The notes: generated from the letters alone by a model not told the origin. A DNA stretch of 64,000 nt from Mycolicibacterium peregrinum (GCF_001665785.1 NZ_LZSO01000029.1:124001-188000); one strand, 5' to 3'; shown: positions 24,597-33,851, numbered from the stretch's first letter. Program-made: numbers and translations.

Positions 24597-24928
24597 GATG
24601 GCGGTGTCGCCGGCGATGTCGTGGTGGTGGTGATCGTGGTGGTCGTCGTCGGAAGCGTGGTGGTGGTCGTGGCTGAAACCGTCGTCGTCGTTGGCGGTGT
24701 CGTCGTCGGGTGCGTGAATCCCACGCCCGAGGTCGTCGTCGGGTCCGAGTACGCGGTCGTCGTTGTCGTGATGGTCGTCGACGGCAGCGGAACCGTCCCG
24801 GTCGTCGGGGTGTGCGTCGTCGTCGGCTCGGTGTGGTCCTGTTGTCCGCCGCAGGCCACCGCCAGCACTGCCCCTAACGCAAGCGCCGCGATCCCCATCG
24901 CGCGCCCCACCGTCGATCCGACGTTCAT
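24593..24928 (-). CDS. Thr-rich lipoprotein with stalk-like tail
   Basis: A 111-residue protein with a good ribosome site (GGAGG, four to five bases before ATG 24928). The N-terminal hydrophobic segment ends at a lipobox-like LAVAC (Cys26), after which follow 85 residues of almost pure Thr/Pro/Ser (about half Thr). Such tails are often O-mannosylated and act as wall-spanning stalks. It is directly coupled to the PknH-sensor-like membrane protein, suggesting one envelope complex. The repetitive TCG/ACC codons make this stretch look odd on the plus strand. Confidence 0.65.
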   Translation of the reverse strand: MNVGSTVGRAMGIAALALGAVLAVACGGQQDHTEPTTTHTPTTGTVPLPSTTITTTTTAYSDPTTTSGVGFTHPTTTPPTTTTVSATTTTTLPTTTTTITTTTTSPATPPS

Positions 24929-25168
24929 CAGGCCTCCCACCAGTGTCTTTACGATGGTGGCAAATTTGGGAAGGTTGCGCGCGAGTATCGGACTACTCGA
25001 TTCGTGGACGTCCCCGTCGAAGGTGGGCCTACCACTCGATGGCCCGCGGCGTGCCGGAATGGAGCAGCAAAGTGTCGCGATCTGCGGTCGATTCTTTACA
25101 GGATGACAACCCGCCGCCTCCGGGCGCGCTGGCAGCATGGCAGGCCACACGCCACTTCGTCCAAAGGG

Positions 25169-25549
25169 GTGAACGCCTTGTCCCGCACGCTGTTCGACAG
25201 GCAGCCGCCGATGGAATTCGTTGCGCGGCAGGCGATCCGAGATACGCCTGCCAGCCGTCCGGCGATTCCGTTCTACCGCTCACCCCGCAACCTGCCGCCC
25301 CCCGCGTTCGATGAGTGGAGCTGGCAGTTGCACGGACTCTGCCGGGACCATCCGGCGGAGGTGTTCTTCCCGGAGGAGCTTCGGGGGCGTCCGCTGCGCA
25401 GGCGCGAGGACGCGGCCAAGGCGATCTGCCGGGCCTGTCCGGTGCTGGACCAGTGTCGCTCGCATGCCCTCTCGGCTCCCGAGCCGTACGGCATCTGGGG
25501 AGCGATGACTGCCCGGGAGCGCGCCATCAAGCTGAGCGACGAACGCTAG
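25169..25549 (+). CDS. WhiB family iron-sulphur regulator
   Basis: A 126-residue Wbl protein. Four cluster ligands are visible at Cys58, Cys87, Cys90 and Cys96 (GLCRD, then AICRACPVLDQC), followed by the GIWGAM turn. WSWQLHGLC and RSHAL-EPYGIWG resemble WhiB3-type proteins, but the N-terminus is longer. WhiB proteins bind a 4Fe-4S cluster and sigma A to tune transcription under redox or nutrient stress. The start is uncertain: GTG 25169, TTG 25178 (with AGGGG eight bases ahead) or ATG 25211. It ends in a CTAG shared with dapC. Confidence 0.85.
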   Translation: MNALSRTLFDRQPPMEFVARQAIRDTPASRPAIPFYRSPRNLPPPAFDEWSWQLHGLCRDHPAEVFFPEELRGRPLRRREDAAKAICRACPVLDQCRSHALSAPEPYGIWGAMTARERAIKLSDER

Positions 25550-26712
25550 ATCCGCAACGCCTTGAGTCGGCGGATTGCCTCTTCCATGGTCTCGTCGCGT
25601 TTACAGAAAGCGAAGCGCACCAGGTGATTCCACAGATCGGCGTGCGGAGCCTCTGCGTCGCAGAAGGCTGACATCGGGATGGCTGCCACCCCGGCCTTGT
25701 GCGGCAGTTCGGCGCAGAACTGCGCGCTGTCCGCATAGCCCAGTGGCCGTGGGTCGGCGCACAGGAAGTAGGTGCCGTGACTGTCGTGCACCTCGAACCC
25801 GATGTCGACCAGTGCGTTGCCCAGTCGATCCCGCTTGGCCTGGAACGACTCCCGCAGGCCGGCCACCCAGGCGTCCTCGTGATTGAGCGCGTGGGCCACC
25901 GCGGGCTGGAACGGGCCGCCACCCACGTAGCTCAGGTACTGCTTGGCGGCACGCACCCCGGCGATCAATTCGGCCGGCCCGCAGGCCCAACCGATCTTCC
26001 AGCCGGTCACGTTGAACATCTTGGCCGCGCTGGAAATGGTCACGGTGCGCTCGGCCATACCGGGGTAGGCCGCCAGGGGAAGGTGCGCGACGCCGAACAC
26101 CAACTGCTCGTAGACCTCGTCGGTGACCACCAGCAGGTCGTGTTCGATGGCCAGCGCAGCGATGCCGCGTAGCTCGGCGTCGGAGGCCACCGCACCGGTC
26201 GGATTGTGCGGCGAGTTGAGGATGAGTGCCCGGGTCCGCGGGCTGACAGCCCGACGGAGTCCCTCCAGATCGATCGCGAACCCGGCTCCGTCGGCGACCA
26301 GCGGCACGGCCTTCCGTATGCATCCGGCCATGGCGATCACGGGGGAGTAGGAGTCGTAGAACGGCTCGATCACCAACACTTCGGAGCCCGGTTCGACCAG
26401 GCCGAGCACGGACGCGGCGATGGCCTCGGTGGCGCCGACGGTCACCAGAACCTCGGTGTCGGGGTCGTAGTCGATTCCGTAGTGCCGTTTGCGCTGCGCA
26501 GCGATGGCCTGGCGCAACTCGGGTGTGCCGAGGCCGGGCGGGTACTGGTTGTGGCCTTCAGCGATGGCGTTCTGCGCCACTTTGAGCATCTCGGCCGGGC
26601 CGTCCTCGTCCGGGAAACCCTGGCCCAGGTTAACCGCGCCCAGCCGGCTGGCCAGCGCAGACATCTCCGCGAAGATGGTGACGGCGAAGGGCTGCAGCCG
26701 TGTGACAGTCAT
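25546..26712 (-). CDS. dapC: Aminotransferase, N-succinyldiaminopimelate type
   Basis: A 388-residue fold-type I aminotransferase close to M. tuberculosis DapC (Rv0858c). That enzyme transaminates N-succinyl-2-amino-6-ketopimelate in lysine and peptidoglycan precursor synthesis. The PLP lysine is Lys231 (SSAAKMFNVTGWKIGW); NSPHNPTGA (about 166) and DEVYEQLVF (198) are also visible. I start at ATG 26712 because the upstream extension is not conserved-looking. Its position just before the fadAB operon supports the assignment. Confidence 0.9.
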   Translation of the reverse strand: MTVTRLQPFAVTIFAEMSALASRLGAVNLGQGFPDEDGPAEMLKVAQNAIAEGHNQYPPGLGTPELRQAIAAQRKRHYGIDYDPDTEVLVTVGATEAIAASVLGLVEPGSEVLVIEPFYDSYSPVIAMAGCIRKAVPLVADGAGFAIDLEGLRRAVSPRTRALILNSPHNPTGAVASDAELRGIAALAIEHDLLVVTDEVYEQLVFGVAHLPLAAYPGMAERTVTISSAAKMFNVTGWKIGWACGPAELIAGVRAAKQYLSYVGGGPFQPAVAHALNHEDAWVAGLRESFQAKRDRLGNALVDIGFEVHDSHGTYFLCADPRPLGYADSAQFCAELPHKAGVAAIPMSAFCDAEAPHADLWNHLVRFAFCKRDETMEEAIRRLKALRI

Positions 26713-26767
26713 GTTGCTTGAGGCTAATGCGGGAATGATTGCCGCGCCCACGGCGCTTTAGACCGGC

Positions 26768-27874
26768 GTGAGCTACAAACTGAACGCCGACGCCGCACTG
26801 CTTCAGCCGATCCAGGTCGGCGACACCGTCGCCACCAACCGTCTGTTCATGGCACCGCTGACGCGTTCGCGCGCCGACGCCGACGGCACCCCGTCGCCGC
26901 TGGCCGCGCAGTACTACACGCAGCGTGCCGGGGCGGGCGTGATCATCAGCGAGGCCACCGCCGTCGCGGAGACCGCCAACGGCGCCTATATGAACACCCC
27001 CGGCATCTACACCGACCGCCATCAGCACGGCTGGGCCGAGATCGCGGATTCGGTGCACGCCGCCGGCGGCAAGATGTTCGTCCAGCTGTGGCACGTCGGC
27101 CGGATGGCTCACCCCGACATCAGCGGGTTCGAACCCGTCGCGCCCTCGGCGATCGCCGCTGACATGGTCACCCATACACCCACCGGCAAGAAGCCGCTGC
27201 AGACCCCGCGAGCGCTCGAAACCGCTGAGATCCCGGTGATCGTCGAGCAGTTCCGGGCCGCCGCACGCCGGGCGATCGACGCCGGCATGGACGGTGTGGA
27301 GATCCACGGCGCCAACGGCTATCTGCTGCACGAGTTCGCCTCCGATGTTGTCAACCAGCGCACCGATGCCTACGGCGGTTCGCCGGAGAACCGGGCCCGG
27401 CTGACCGCCGAGGTGGTCGAGGCCGTCGTCGATGAGATCGGTGCCGGCCGGGTGGGCCTGAGGATCTCGCCCGGAAACTCCGCCGGCGACATGCACGAGA
27501 ACGACCCCGTCAGCACCTACGAGGCGCTGATCGCGCGGATCGCCCCGCTGGGGCTCGCGTACCTGCATGTGCTCATCGATCCGGGCACCCGGACCTTCGG
27601 TGCCATCCGAGCCCTGTGGTCCGGGACATTCGTCCTCAACACCGGCCGCGCCACCGGCACTGACTTCGCCGCGCTGGAGGGCTATGCGGAGTGGGGCGCG
27701 ATCAGCGCGGCAGCGGTGGGGCGGGCGTTTCTCGCCAACCCGGACCTGATCGACCGGCTGATCCTCGGCGCCGAGCTCAACGAACCCGACGTGTCGACCT
27801 TCTACGCCCCCGGGCCGATCGGTTACACCGACTACCCGTCGCTGATCGAGATCGAGGAGCCCCGCTCGGCCTGA
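26768..27874 (+). CDS. Alkene reductase, Old Yellow Enzyme family
   Basis: A 368-residue FMN-dependent TIM-barrel ene-reductase that reduces activated C=C bonds with NAD(P)H. Family motifs are NRLFMAPLTRSRA, GAGVIISEATAVAE, FVQLWHVGRMAHP, the active-site VEIHGANGYLLHEF, and DAYGGSPENRARL. It is the NemA/OPR type. It starts at GTG 26768, diverging from dapC by 55 bp. A long inverted repeat follows its stop. Confidence 0.9.
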   Translation: MSYKLNADAALLQPIQVGDTVATNRLFMAPLTRSRADADGTPSPLAAQYYTQRAGAGVIISEATAVAETANGAYMNTPGIYTDRHQHGWAEIADSVHAAGGKMFVQLWHVGRMAHPDISGFEPVAPSAIAADMVTHTPTGKKPLQTPRALETAEIPVIVEQFRAAARRAIDAGMDGVEIHGANGYLLHEFASDVVNQRTDAYGGSPENRARLTAEVVEAVVDEIGAGRVGLRISPGNSAGDMHENDPVSTYEALIARIAPLGLAYLHVLIDPGTRTFGAIRALWSGTFVLNTGRATGTDFAALEGYAEWGAISAAAVGRAFLANPDLIDRLILGAELNEPDVSTFYAPGPIGYTDYPSLIEIEEPRSA

Positions 27875-27886
27875 TCTTCGTCGTCC

Positions 27887-27939
27887 AGTGGCCACTTATG
27901 GCACGCCGAATTGCCGACGGCGTGCCATAGGTGGCCACT
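27887..27939. repeat. Large inverted repeat downstream of alkene reductase
   Basis: Two 22-bp arms (27887-27908 and 27918-27939) are complementary at 21 positions around a 9-base loop. The outer ends read AGTGGCCA and TGGCCACT. No T-run follows, so it may be a folded RNA end of the alkene-reductase transcript or a member of a dispersed palindromic element. A weaker palindrome with the same ends is at 36527-36579. Confidence 0.75.
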
Positions 27940-27974
27940 CGCGCATCTGTGTTCAAGGAGATGCTGAGCACAGG

Positions 27975-27992
27975 CCCAACCAACGGGTTGGG
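27975..27992 (+). promoter_or_regulatory. Hairpin in the fadA upstream region
   Basis: A perfect 7-bp hairpin CCCAACC / GGTTGGG with an AACG loop lies about 100 bp before the fadA ATG. A candidate minus-10 box, TACGCT (28002-28007), follows 10 bases later. The palindrome may be an operator for the beta-oxidation operon or simply part of its leader; no known regulator motif is recognised. Confidence 0.4.
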
Positions 27993-28090
27993 CGAGGCTG
28001 CTACGCTGCCGTTCAGAGGACTGCCCACATTCGCTGGGCGGTTCCACAACCCAACCTGAACCTGGACGCCGATACGGCAGGGGAGCAGAC

Positions 28091-29302
28091 ATGTCCGAAG
28101 AAGCCTTCATCTACGAGGCGATCCGTACGCCCCGTGGCAAGCAGCGCGGCGGCGCACTCAACGAGATCAAGCCGGTCAACCTGGTTGTCGGCCTGATCCA
28201 GGAGATCCGCGCGCGGTACCCCGACCTGGACGAGACGCTGATCAGCGACGTCATCCTGGGCGTGGTGTCCCCGGTCGGCGATCAGGGTGGCGACATCGCC
28301 CGCACCGCCGGTCTGGTGGCCAAGCTGCCCGAGACCACCGGTGGTTTCCAGCTCAATCGCTTCTGCGCCTCGGGCCTCGAGGCCGTCAACCTGGCCGCCC
28401 AGAAGGTCCGTTCCGGCTGGGACGACCTGGTGCTGGCCGGCGGTGTCGAGTCGATGAGCCGTGTCCCGATGGGCTCCGACGGCGGCGCCTGGGCGTCTGA
28501 CCCGGAGACCAATTACCGCATCGGCTTCGTTCCGCAGGGCATCGGCGCCGACCTGATCGCCACCATCGAGGGCTTCTCCCGCGAGGACGTCGACGCTTAC
28601 GCAGCCCGCTCGCAGGAGCGCGCCGCGGCGGCCTGGTCCGGTGGCTACTTCGCCAAGTCGGTCGTGCCGGTCAAGGACCAGAACGGCCTCGTCGTCCTCG
28701 ACAACGACGAGCACATGCGTCCCGGCTCCACCGTGGAGAGCCTGGGCAAGCTCAAGACCGCGTTCGACGGCATCGGCGCGATGGGCGGCTTCGACGACGT
28801 GGCGCTGCAGAAGTACCACTACGTCGAGAAGATCAACCACGTCCACACCGGTGGCAACAGCTCGGGCATCGTCGACGGTGCCGGCCTGCTGCTCATCGGT
28901 AGCGAGAAGGCCGGCCAGAGCCAGGGCCTGACCCCGCGGGCACGCATCGTGGCCACCGCCACCAGCGGTGCCGATCCGGTCATCATGCTCACCGGCCCCA
29001 CCCCGGCCACCAAGAAGGTGCTGGATCGGGCCGGCCTGACCGTCGATGACATCGACCTGTTCGAGCTCAACGAGGCCTTCGCCTCCGTGGTGCTGAAGTT
29101 CCAGAAGGACCTCAACATCCCCGACGAGAAGCTCAACGTCAACGGTGGCGCCATCGCGATGGGCCACCCGCTGGGCGCCACCGGCGCCATGATCACCGGA
29201 ACCATGGTCGACGAGCTCGAGCGTCGTGGCGCTCGGCGTGCCCTGATCACGCTGTGTATCGGCGGCGGCATGGGCGTGGCCACCATCATCGAGCGCGTCT
29301 GA
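28091..29302 (+). CDS. fadA: Acetyl-CoA acyltransferase (thiolase)
   Basis: A 403-residue thiolase, the beta subunit of the fatty-acid oxidation complex, which cleaves 3-ketoacyl-CoA with CoA. The catalytic residues are visible as Cys92 (NRFCASGLEAV), His359 (AMGHPLGATGA) and Cys389 (TLCIGGGMG). It is followed 15 bp later by fadB. This pair corresponds to Rv0859-Rv0860. Together they carry out hydration, oxidation and thiolysis of acyl chains. Confidence 0.95.
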   Translation: MSEEAFIYEAIRTPRGKQRGGALNEIKPVNLVVGLIQEIRARYPDLDETLISDVILGVVSPVGDQGGDIARTAGLVAKLPETTGGFQLNRFCASGLEAVNLAAQKVRSGWDDLVLAGGVESMSRVPMGSDGGAWASDPETNYRIGFVPQGIGADLIATIEGFSREDVDAYAARSQERAAAAWSGGYFAKSVVPVKDQNGLVVLDNDEHMRPGSTVESLGKLKTAFDGIGAMGGFDDVALQKYHYVEKINHVHTGGNSSGIVDGAGLLLIGSEKAGQSQGLTPRARIVATATSGADPVIMLTGPTPATKKVLDRAGLTVDDIDLFELNEAFASVVLKFQKDLNIPDEKLNVNGGAIAMGHPLGATGAMITGTMVDELERRGARRALITLCIGGGMGVATIIERV

Positions 29303-29317
29303 GAGGGCTGAACAACA

Positions 29318-31465
29318 ATGGCTGAGAACACCATTCAGTGGGACAAGGATGCCGACGGCATCGTCACCCTGACGTTGGACGACCCGACCGGTTCGGCCAA
29401 CGTGATGAACGAGCACTACAAGGAATCCATGCACAATGCCGTGGAACGCCTTGTAGCTGAGCAGGATTCGATCACCGGTGTGGTCATCACCAGCGCGAAG
29501 AAGACCTTCTTCGCCGGTGGCGACCTCAAGGGCATGATGAACATCGGCCCCGACGACGCCGCCGAGGCGTTCGAGATGGTCGAGACCATCAAGGCCGACC
29601 TGCGCAAGCTGGAGACCCTGCCCAAGCCTGTCGTGGCCGCCATCAACGGCGCCGCGCTCGGCGGTGGCCTGGAGATCGCGCTGGCCACCAACCACCGCAT
29701 CGCCGCCGACGTCAAGGGCAGCCAGATCGGCCTGCCCGAGGTCACCCTGGGCCTGCTGCCCGGCGGTGGCGGCGTGGCCCGCACCGTGCGCATGTTCGGT
29801 ATCCAGAAGGCCTTCATGGAGGTCCTGAGCCAGGGCACCCGCTTCAGCCCGTCGAAGGCCAAGGACACCGGCCTGGTTGACGAGCTCGTCGGTTCGGTCG
29901 ACGAGCTGATTCCCGCCGCCAAGGCGTGGATCAAGGCCAACCCCGAGGCCCACACCCAGCCATGGGACGTCAAGGGCTACAAGATGCCCGGCGGCACCCC
30001 GTCGAGCCCGGGCCTGGCCGGCATCCTGCCGTCCTTCCCGGCACTGCTGAAGAAGCAACTCAAGGGCGCCCCGATGCCCGCCCCGCGCGCCATCCTGGAT
30101 GCCGCAGTCGAGGGTGCGCAGGTCGACTTCGACACCGCGAGCCGCATCGAGAGCCGCTACTTCGTCTCGCTGGTCACCGGCCAGACCGCCAAGAACATGA
30201 TTCAGGCGTTCTTCCTGGACCTGCAGGCGATCAACGGCGGCGCTTCGCGTCCCGAGGGCATCGCCAAGCAGGAGATCAAGAAGATCGGTGTGCTGGGCGC
30301 GGGCATGATGGGCGCCGGTATCGCCTACGTGTCGGCCAAGGCCGGCTACGACGTCGTCCTCAAGGACGTCACCATCGAGGCCGCCCAGAAGGGCAAGGCG
30401 TACTCGGAGGGCCTGGAGGCCAAGGCGCTCAAGCGCGGCAAGACCACCGAGGAGAAGTCCGCGGCGCTGCTCGCCAAAATCACCCCGACCGCCGATCCGC
30501 AGGATCTCAAGGGCGTCGACTTCGTGATCGAGGCCGTGTTCGAAAACCAGGAACTCAAGCACAAGGTGTTCCAGGAGATCGAGGACATCGTCGAGCCCAA
30601 CGCGCTGCTCGGCTCGAACACCTCCACGCTGCCGATCACCGGTCTGGCGACCGGCGTGAAGCGCCAGGAGGACTTCATCGGGATCCACTTCTTCTCGCCG
30701 GTCGACAAGATGCCGCTGGTGGAGATCATCAAGGGCGAGAAGACCTCTGACGAGGCGCTGGCTCGGGTGTTCGACTACACCCTGGCGATCCGCAAGACCC
30801 CGATCGTCGTCAACGACAGCCGCGGCTTCTTCACCTCGCGCGTGATCGGCACCTTCGTCAACGAGGCGCTGGCCATGCTGGGCGAGGGCGTCGAGCCCGC
30901 GTCGATCGAGCAGGCGGGTTCGCAGGCCGGTTACCCGGCGGCGCCGCTGCAGCTGAGCGATGAGCTGAACCTGGAGCTCATGCACAAGATCGCTGTTGCC
31001 ACCAAGGAAGGCATCGAAGCTGCCGGCGGCACCTACGAGAAGCAGATGAACGAGGTCGTCGTCGAGAAGATGATCGAACTCGGTCGCCCGTCGCGCCTGA
31101 AGGGCGCGGGCTTCTACGAGTACGTCGACGGCAAGCGCGTCGGCCTGTGGCCGGGGTTGAGGGAGACCTTCAACTCGGGTTCGGTGGAGCTGCCGCTGCA
31201 GGACATGATCGACCGCATGCTGTTCGCCGAGGCGCTGGAGACCCAGAAGTGCATCGACGAGGGCGTGCTCACCTCGACCGCTGACGCGAACATCGGCTCG
31301 ATCATGGGTATCGGCTTCCCGCCGTACACCGGTGGTTCGGCGCAGTTCATCGTCGGCTACCAGGGTGCCGGCGGAGTCGGCAAGGCGGCGTTCGTCGCCC
31401 GCGCCAAGGAACTGGCCGCCAAGTACGGCGACCGCTTCCTGCCCCCGGCCTCGCTGGAGAGCTAA
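29318..31465 (+). CDS. fadB: Multifunctional fatty-acid oxidation protein, alpha subunit
   Basis: A 715-residue two-part enzyme. Residues about 10-200 form the enoyl-CoA hydratase domain (oxyanion region INGAALGGGLEIAL). Residues about 320-600 form the 3-hydroxyacyl-CoA dehydrogenase domain with the NAD fold GVLGAGMMGAGIAYVSAKAGYDVV, the HFFSPVDKMPLVEI substrate loop and the NDSRGFFTSRVI helix. The two-gene layout with fadA and the length match Rv0860. A strong terminator follows 14 bp after the stop. Confidence 0.95.
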   Translation: MAENTIQWDKDADGIVTLTLDDPTGSANVMNEHYKESMHNAVERLVAEQDSITGVVITSAKKTFFAGGDLKGMMNIGPDDAAEAFEMVETIKADLRKLETLPKPVVAAINGAALGGGLEIALATNHRIAADVKGSQIGLPEVTLGLLPGGGGVARTVRMFGIQKAFMEVLSQGTRFSPSKAKDTGLVDELVGSVDELIPAAKAWIKANPEAHTQPWDVKGYKMPGGTPSSPGLAGILPSFPALLKKQLKGAPMPAPRAILDAAVEGAQVDFDTASRIESRYFVSLVTGQTAKNMIQAFFLDLQAINGGASRPEGIAKQEIKKIGVLGAGMMGAGIAYVSAKAGYDVVLKDVTIEAAQKGKAYSEGLEAKALKRGKTTEEKSAALLAKITPTADPQDLKGVDFVIEAVFENQELKHKVFQEIEDIVEPNALLGSNTSTLPITGLATGVKRQEDFIGIHFFSPVDKMPLVEIIKGEKTSDEALARVFDYTLAIRKTPIVVNDSRGFFTSRVIGTFVNEALAMLGEGVEPASIEQAGSQAGYPAAPLQLSDELNLELMHKIAVATKEGIEAAGGTYEKQMNEVVVEKMIELGRPSRLKGAGFYEYVDGKRVGLWPGLRETFNSGSVELPLQDMIDRMLFAEALETQKCIDEGVLTSTADANIGSIMGIGFPPYTGGSAQFIVGYQGAGGVGKAAFVARAKELAAKYGDRFLPPASLES

Positions 31466-31479
31466 GCACCAAACGTCAG

Positions 31480-31507
31480 AAGCCCCCGACGCAAGTCGGG
31501 GGCTTTT
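31480..31507 (+). terminator. Rho-independent terminator of fadAB
   Basis: A perfect 11-bp stem (AAGCCCCCGAC with GTCGGGGGCTT) closes a GCAA tetraloop and is followed by TT. The short T-run is typical of mycobacterial intrinsic terminators. It lies 14 bp after the fadB stop and before the S9 peptidase gene. Confidence 0.9.
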
Positions 31508-31568
31508 GCGTCCGGTCGTCGGCCCACGGTGCGGCAGTATTGAGAAATACCGACGACAAGGGGGCGTA

Positions 31569-33392
31569 ATGGCGGACGTGACGTTGATCCCGCTCGAAGT
31601 GCTGCTCGGCAATCCGGAGCGCGCGGGCGCACAGATCTCACCGGACGGCACGCGCCTGTCGTACGTGGCTCCGCTCGACGGCGTGCTCAACGTATTCGTC
31701 GGCGTCATCGGGGCGGGTGACGATCGGCCGGTCACACACGACACCGACCGGGGGATCGCCAACTATGTGTGGGCGCACGACAACCGGCACATCCTCTACG
31801 TGCGCGACCGCGACGGCAGTGAGAACTTCCGGCTCTACGACGTCGACGTGGAAACCGGCGTCGAACGTGACCTCACCCCGTTCGATGATGTGCAGTGCCG
31901 AATCATCAGACTTCCCAAGAAGTTTCCCAACGATGTGCTGGTCGGGATCAACAAGGACAACCCGCAGCTGCACGATGTCTATCACCTGGACCTGACCACC
32001 GGGGAGTTGCGGAAGGTGGTGGAAAACCCCGGTTTCGTGGGCTGGCTGGTCGACGACGAGCTGCGGGTCCGCGGCGCCATGCAGCCGACCGCCGAGGGTG
32101 GGATGACGATCCTGGTGCGCGACGACGAACACTCTGACTGGCGAACCCTGTTGGACGTTGCGCCAGAGGATGCCGAGACGACGGCGCCGCTCGCCTTCAA
32201 CGGCGACGGCACGGCGATGTACCTGCTGCTGTCGGTCGGCTCGAACACCACCCGACTGGTGACGATGGACATCGCCACGGGGGCCGTCGAGGTGCTGGCC
32301 GAGGATCCGGTGTACGACGTCAGCAACGTCGTCTTGCACCCGGACACCCGTGAGGTCCAGGCCGCGACCGTGTACGGCGAACGGTTGGAATACCGCATTT
32401 TCGACGAGTCGATTCGTGGCGACATCGAGGCGCTCACGCGGGTGAGCCCGGGCGACCTGTCGATCACCGACCGCAGCCACGACGACGGCACCTGGCTGGT
32501 CGCCTTCGATCAGGACGCCGGACCGGTGAAGTTCTACTCCTGGGACCGGGCTTCGCAGACCCCGACGTTCCTGTTCGACCATCGCCCGGAGCTCAACGAC
32601 TACCCGCTGGTTCCGATGGAGCCGTTCAGCTTCACCTCCCGCGACGGCCTGACCGTGCACGGCTACCTGTCGTTCCCGCCCGGCGTGGAGCGCTCCGGGT
32701 TACCCGCCGTGCTCACCGTCCACGGCGGGCCGTGGGCCCGCGTCGGCTGGGGCTTCGACCCCGAGGCACAGTGGCTGGCCAACCGTGGCTACGTCGTCGT
32801 GTCGGTCAACTTTCGTGGCTCCGCCGGCTATGGCAAGGAGTTCCTCAACGCGGGCAACCGTGAGTGGGGCGCCAAGATGCACGACGACTTGCTCGACGCC
32901 GTCGAGCACCTGGTGGGCAAGGGTTACATCGATGCCGAGCGGGTCGCCATCTACGGCGGCTCCTATGGGGGCTATGCGGCGCTGATCGGCGCGACGTTCA
33001 CGCCGGACGTGTTCGCCTGCGCGGTCTCGATGGTCGGTCCGTCCAACCTGAACACCCTGATCGCGTCGTTCCCGGAGTACTGGAAGCCGATGATCCAGTT
33101 GTGGCACAAACGAGTTGGGGATGACCCAGACTTCCTGTGGTCCCGTTCTCCGCTGTCCCGGGTGGACGCGATCAAGATCCCGATGCTGATCGCGCAGGGG
33201 GAGAACGACCCTCGGGTCAAGCGGGCCGAATCCGAACAGATCGTCGCGGCGATGGCCGAGCACGGCATCGACCACGAATACGTGATGTACGAGAACGAGG
33301 GACACGGCTTCGCCAAGCCCGAGAACCGGCTGGACTTCTACCACCGCGCCGACCGCTTCCTGGCCAAGCATCTGGGTGGTCGCGCGGAGTGA
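31569..33392 (+). CDS. S9 family prolyl oligopeptidase-like serine peptidase
   Basis: A 607-residue cytosolic peptidase. Residues 1-340 are beta-propeller repeats (ISPDGTRLSYVAP, YVWAHDNRHILYVRDRDG and similar). Residues 350-607 form the alpha/beta-hydrolase domain with Ser465 (YGGSYGGYAAL), Asp547 (GENDPRV) and His579 (NEGHGF). It fits the acylaminoacyl-peptidase branch. ATG 31569 with a GGGGG site upstream is preferred; the frame continues upstream into the fadB region without a good start. The stop is 1 bp from the convergent PPOX gene. Confidence 0.9.
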   Translation: MADVTLIPLEVLLGNPERAGAQISPDGTRLSYVAPLDGVLNVFVGVIGAGDDRPVTHDTDRGIANYVWAHDNRHILYVRDRDGSENFRLYDVDVETGVERDLTPFDDVQCRIIRLPKKFPNDVLVGINKDNPQLHDVYHLDLTTGELRKVVENPGFVGWLVDDELRVRGAMQPTAEGGMTILVRDDEHSDWRTLLDVAPEDAETTAPLAFNGDGTAMYLLLSVGSNTTRLVTMDIATGAVEVLAEDPVYDVSNVVLHPDTREVQAATVYGERLEYRIFDESIRGDIEALTRVSPGDLSITDRSHDDGTWLVAFDQDAGPVKFYSWDRASQTPTFLFDHRPELNDYPLVPMEPFSFTSRDGLTVHGYLSFPPGVERSGLPAVLTVHGGPWARVGWGFDPEAQWLANRGYVVVSVNFRGSAGYGKEFLNAGNREWGAKMHDDLLDAVEHLVGKGYIDAERVAIYGGSYGGYAALIGATFTPDVFACAVSMVGPSNLNTLIASFPEYWKPMIQLWHKRVGDDPDFLWSRSPLSRVDAIKIPMLIAQGENDPRVKRAESEQIVAAMAEHGIDHEYVMYENEGHGFAKPENRLDFYHRADRFLAKHLGGRAE

Positions 33393-33393
33393 G

Positions 33394-33840
33394 TCAGCCG
33401 GGGTTCGAGTAGACCCGGGTAGGGGAGATCAGCACCGCGGTGCGACGCTCCTCGAGCATCACGCGGTCGTAGGTGTCCCAGTCGTCGTGGGTGCCGCCGG
33501 CGGCTTCGAAGATGGCGCGCAAGAGCAGCCGCAACCCCTCGGCGTCGGTGCCGGGATCGGGGTCGTCGGGCCCGATGATCTCGGCGGTGCCCTCGACCGT
33601 CACCCACCGCCAGCCGGCACGGGCGACGACGGTGGCGCGGGGATCGGCGCGCAGGTGCTGCAGCTTGCGCGCTCCGCCGATGGCCACGAGTGCGACGACG
33701 GGATCGCCGGTGCTCGGGTGTGCCATCACACCGGCATTCACCACCGAGGACTGGATACTGCCATCGCGACGCAGCGTGCTCAGCACGCACAGCCCGTGGT
33801 CACGGGACAACATCTCGGCGAATGCGGAAACCTCGGCCAC
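33394..33840 (-). CDS. PPOX class F420/FMN-dependent flavoprotein
   Basis: A 148-residue split-barrel protein of the pyridoxamine-5'-phosphate-oxidase fold: LSRDHGLCVLSTLRRDGSIQSSVVNAGVM, then VVALVAIGGARKLQHLRADPRATVV, then GWRWVTVEGTAEI. Many mycobacterial members use F420. GTG 33840 is chosen because GGGAGG lies four bases upstream. The upstream gene on this strand is another PPOX protein 11 bp away, so they form an operon of two related flavoproteins. Confidence 0.82.
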   Translation of the reverse strand: MAEVSAFAEMLSRDHGLCVLSTLRRDGSIQSSVVNAGVMAHPSTGDPVVALVAIGGARKLQHLRADPRATVVARAGWRWVTVEGTAEIIGPDDPDPGTDAEGLRLLLRAIFEAAGGTHDDWDTYDRVMLEERRTAVLISPTRVYSNPG

Positions 33841-33851
33841 GATGCCTCCCC

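Noticed and set aside
24621..25106. Val-rich plus-strand frame
   Set aside because: It is the reverse reading of the Thr-rich lipoprotein (ACC/GTC repeats). The minus strand has a good ribosome site, a signal peptide and a coupled downstream gene.
28013..31762. 1249-residue open frame on the minus strand
   Set aside because: It is the antisense of fadA and fadB, whose catalytic motifs prove the plus strand. It is His/Gly/Leu-rich as expected from reverse reading of GC-rich codons.
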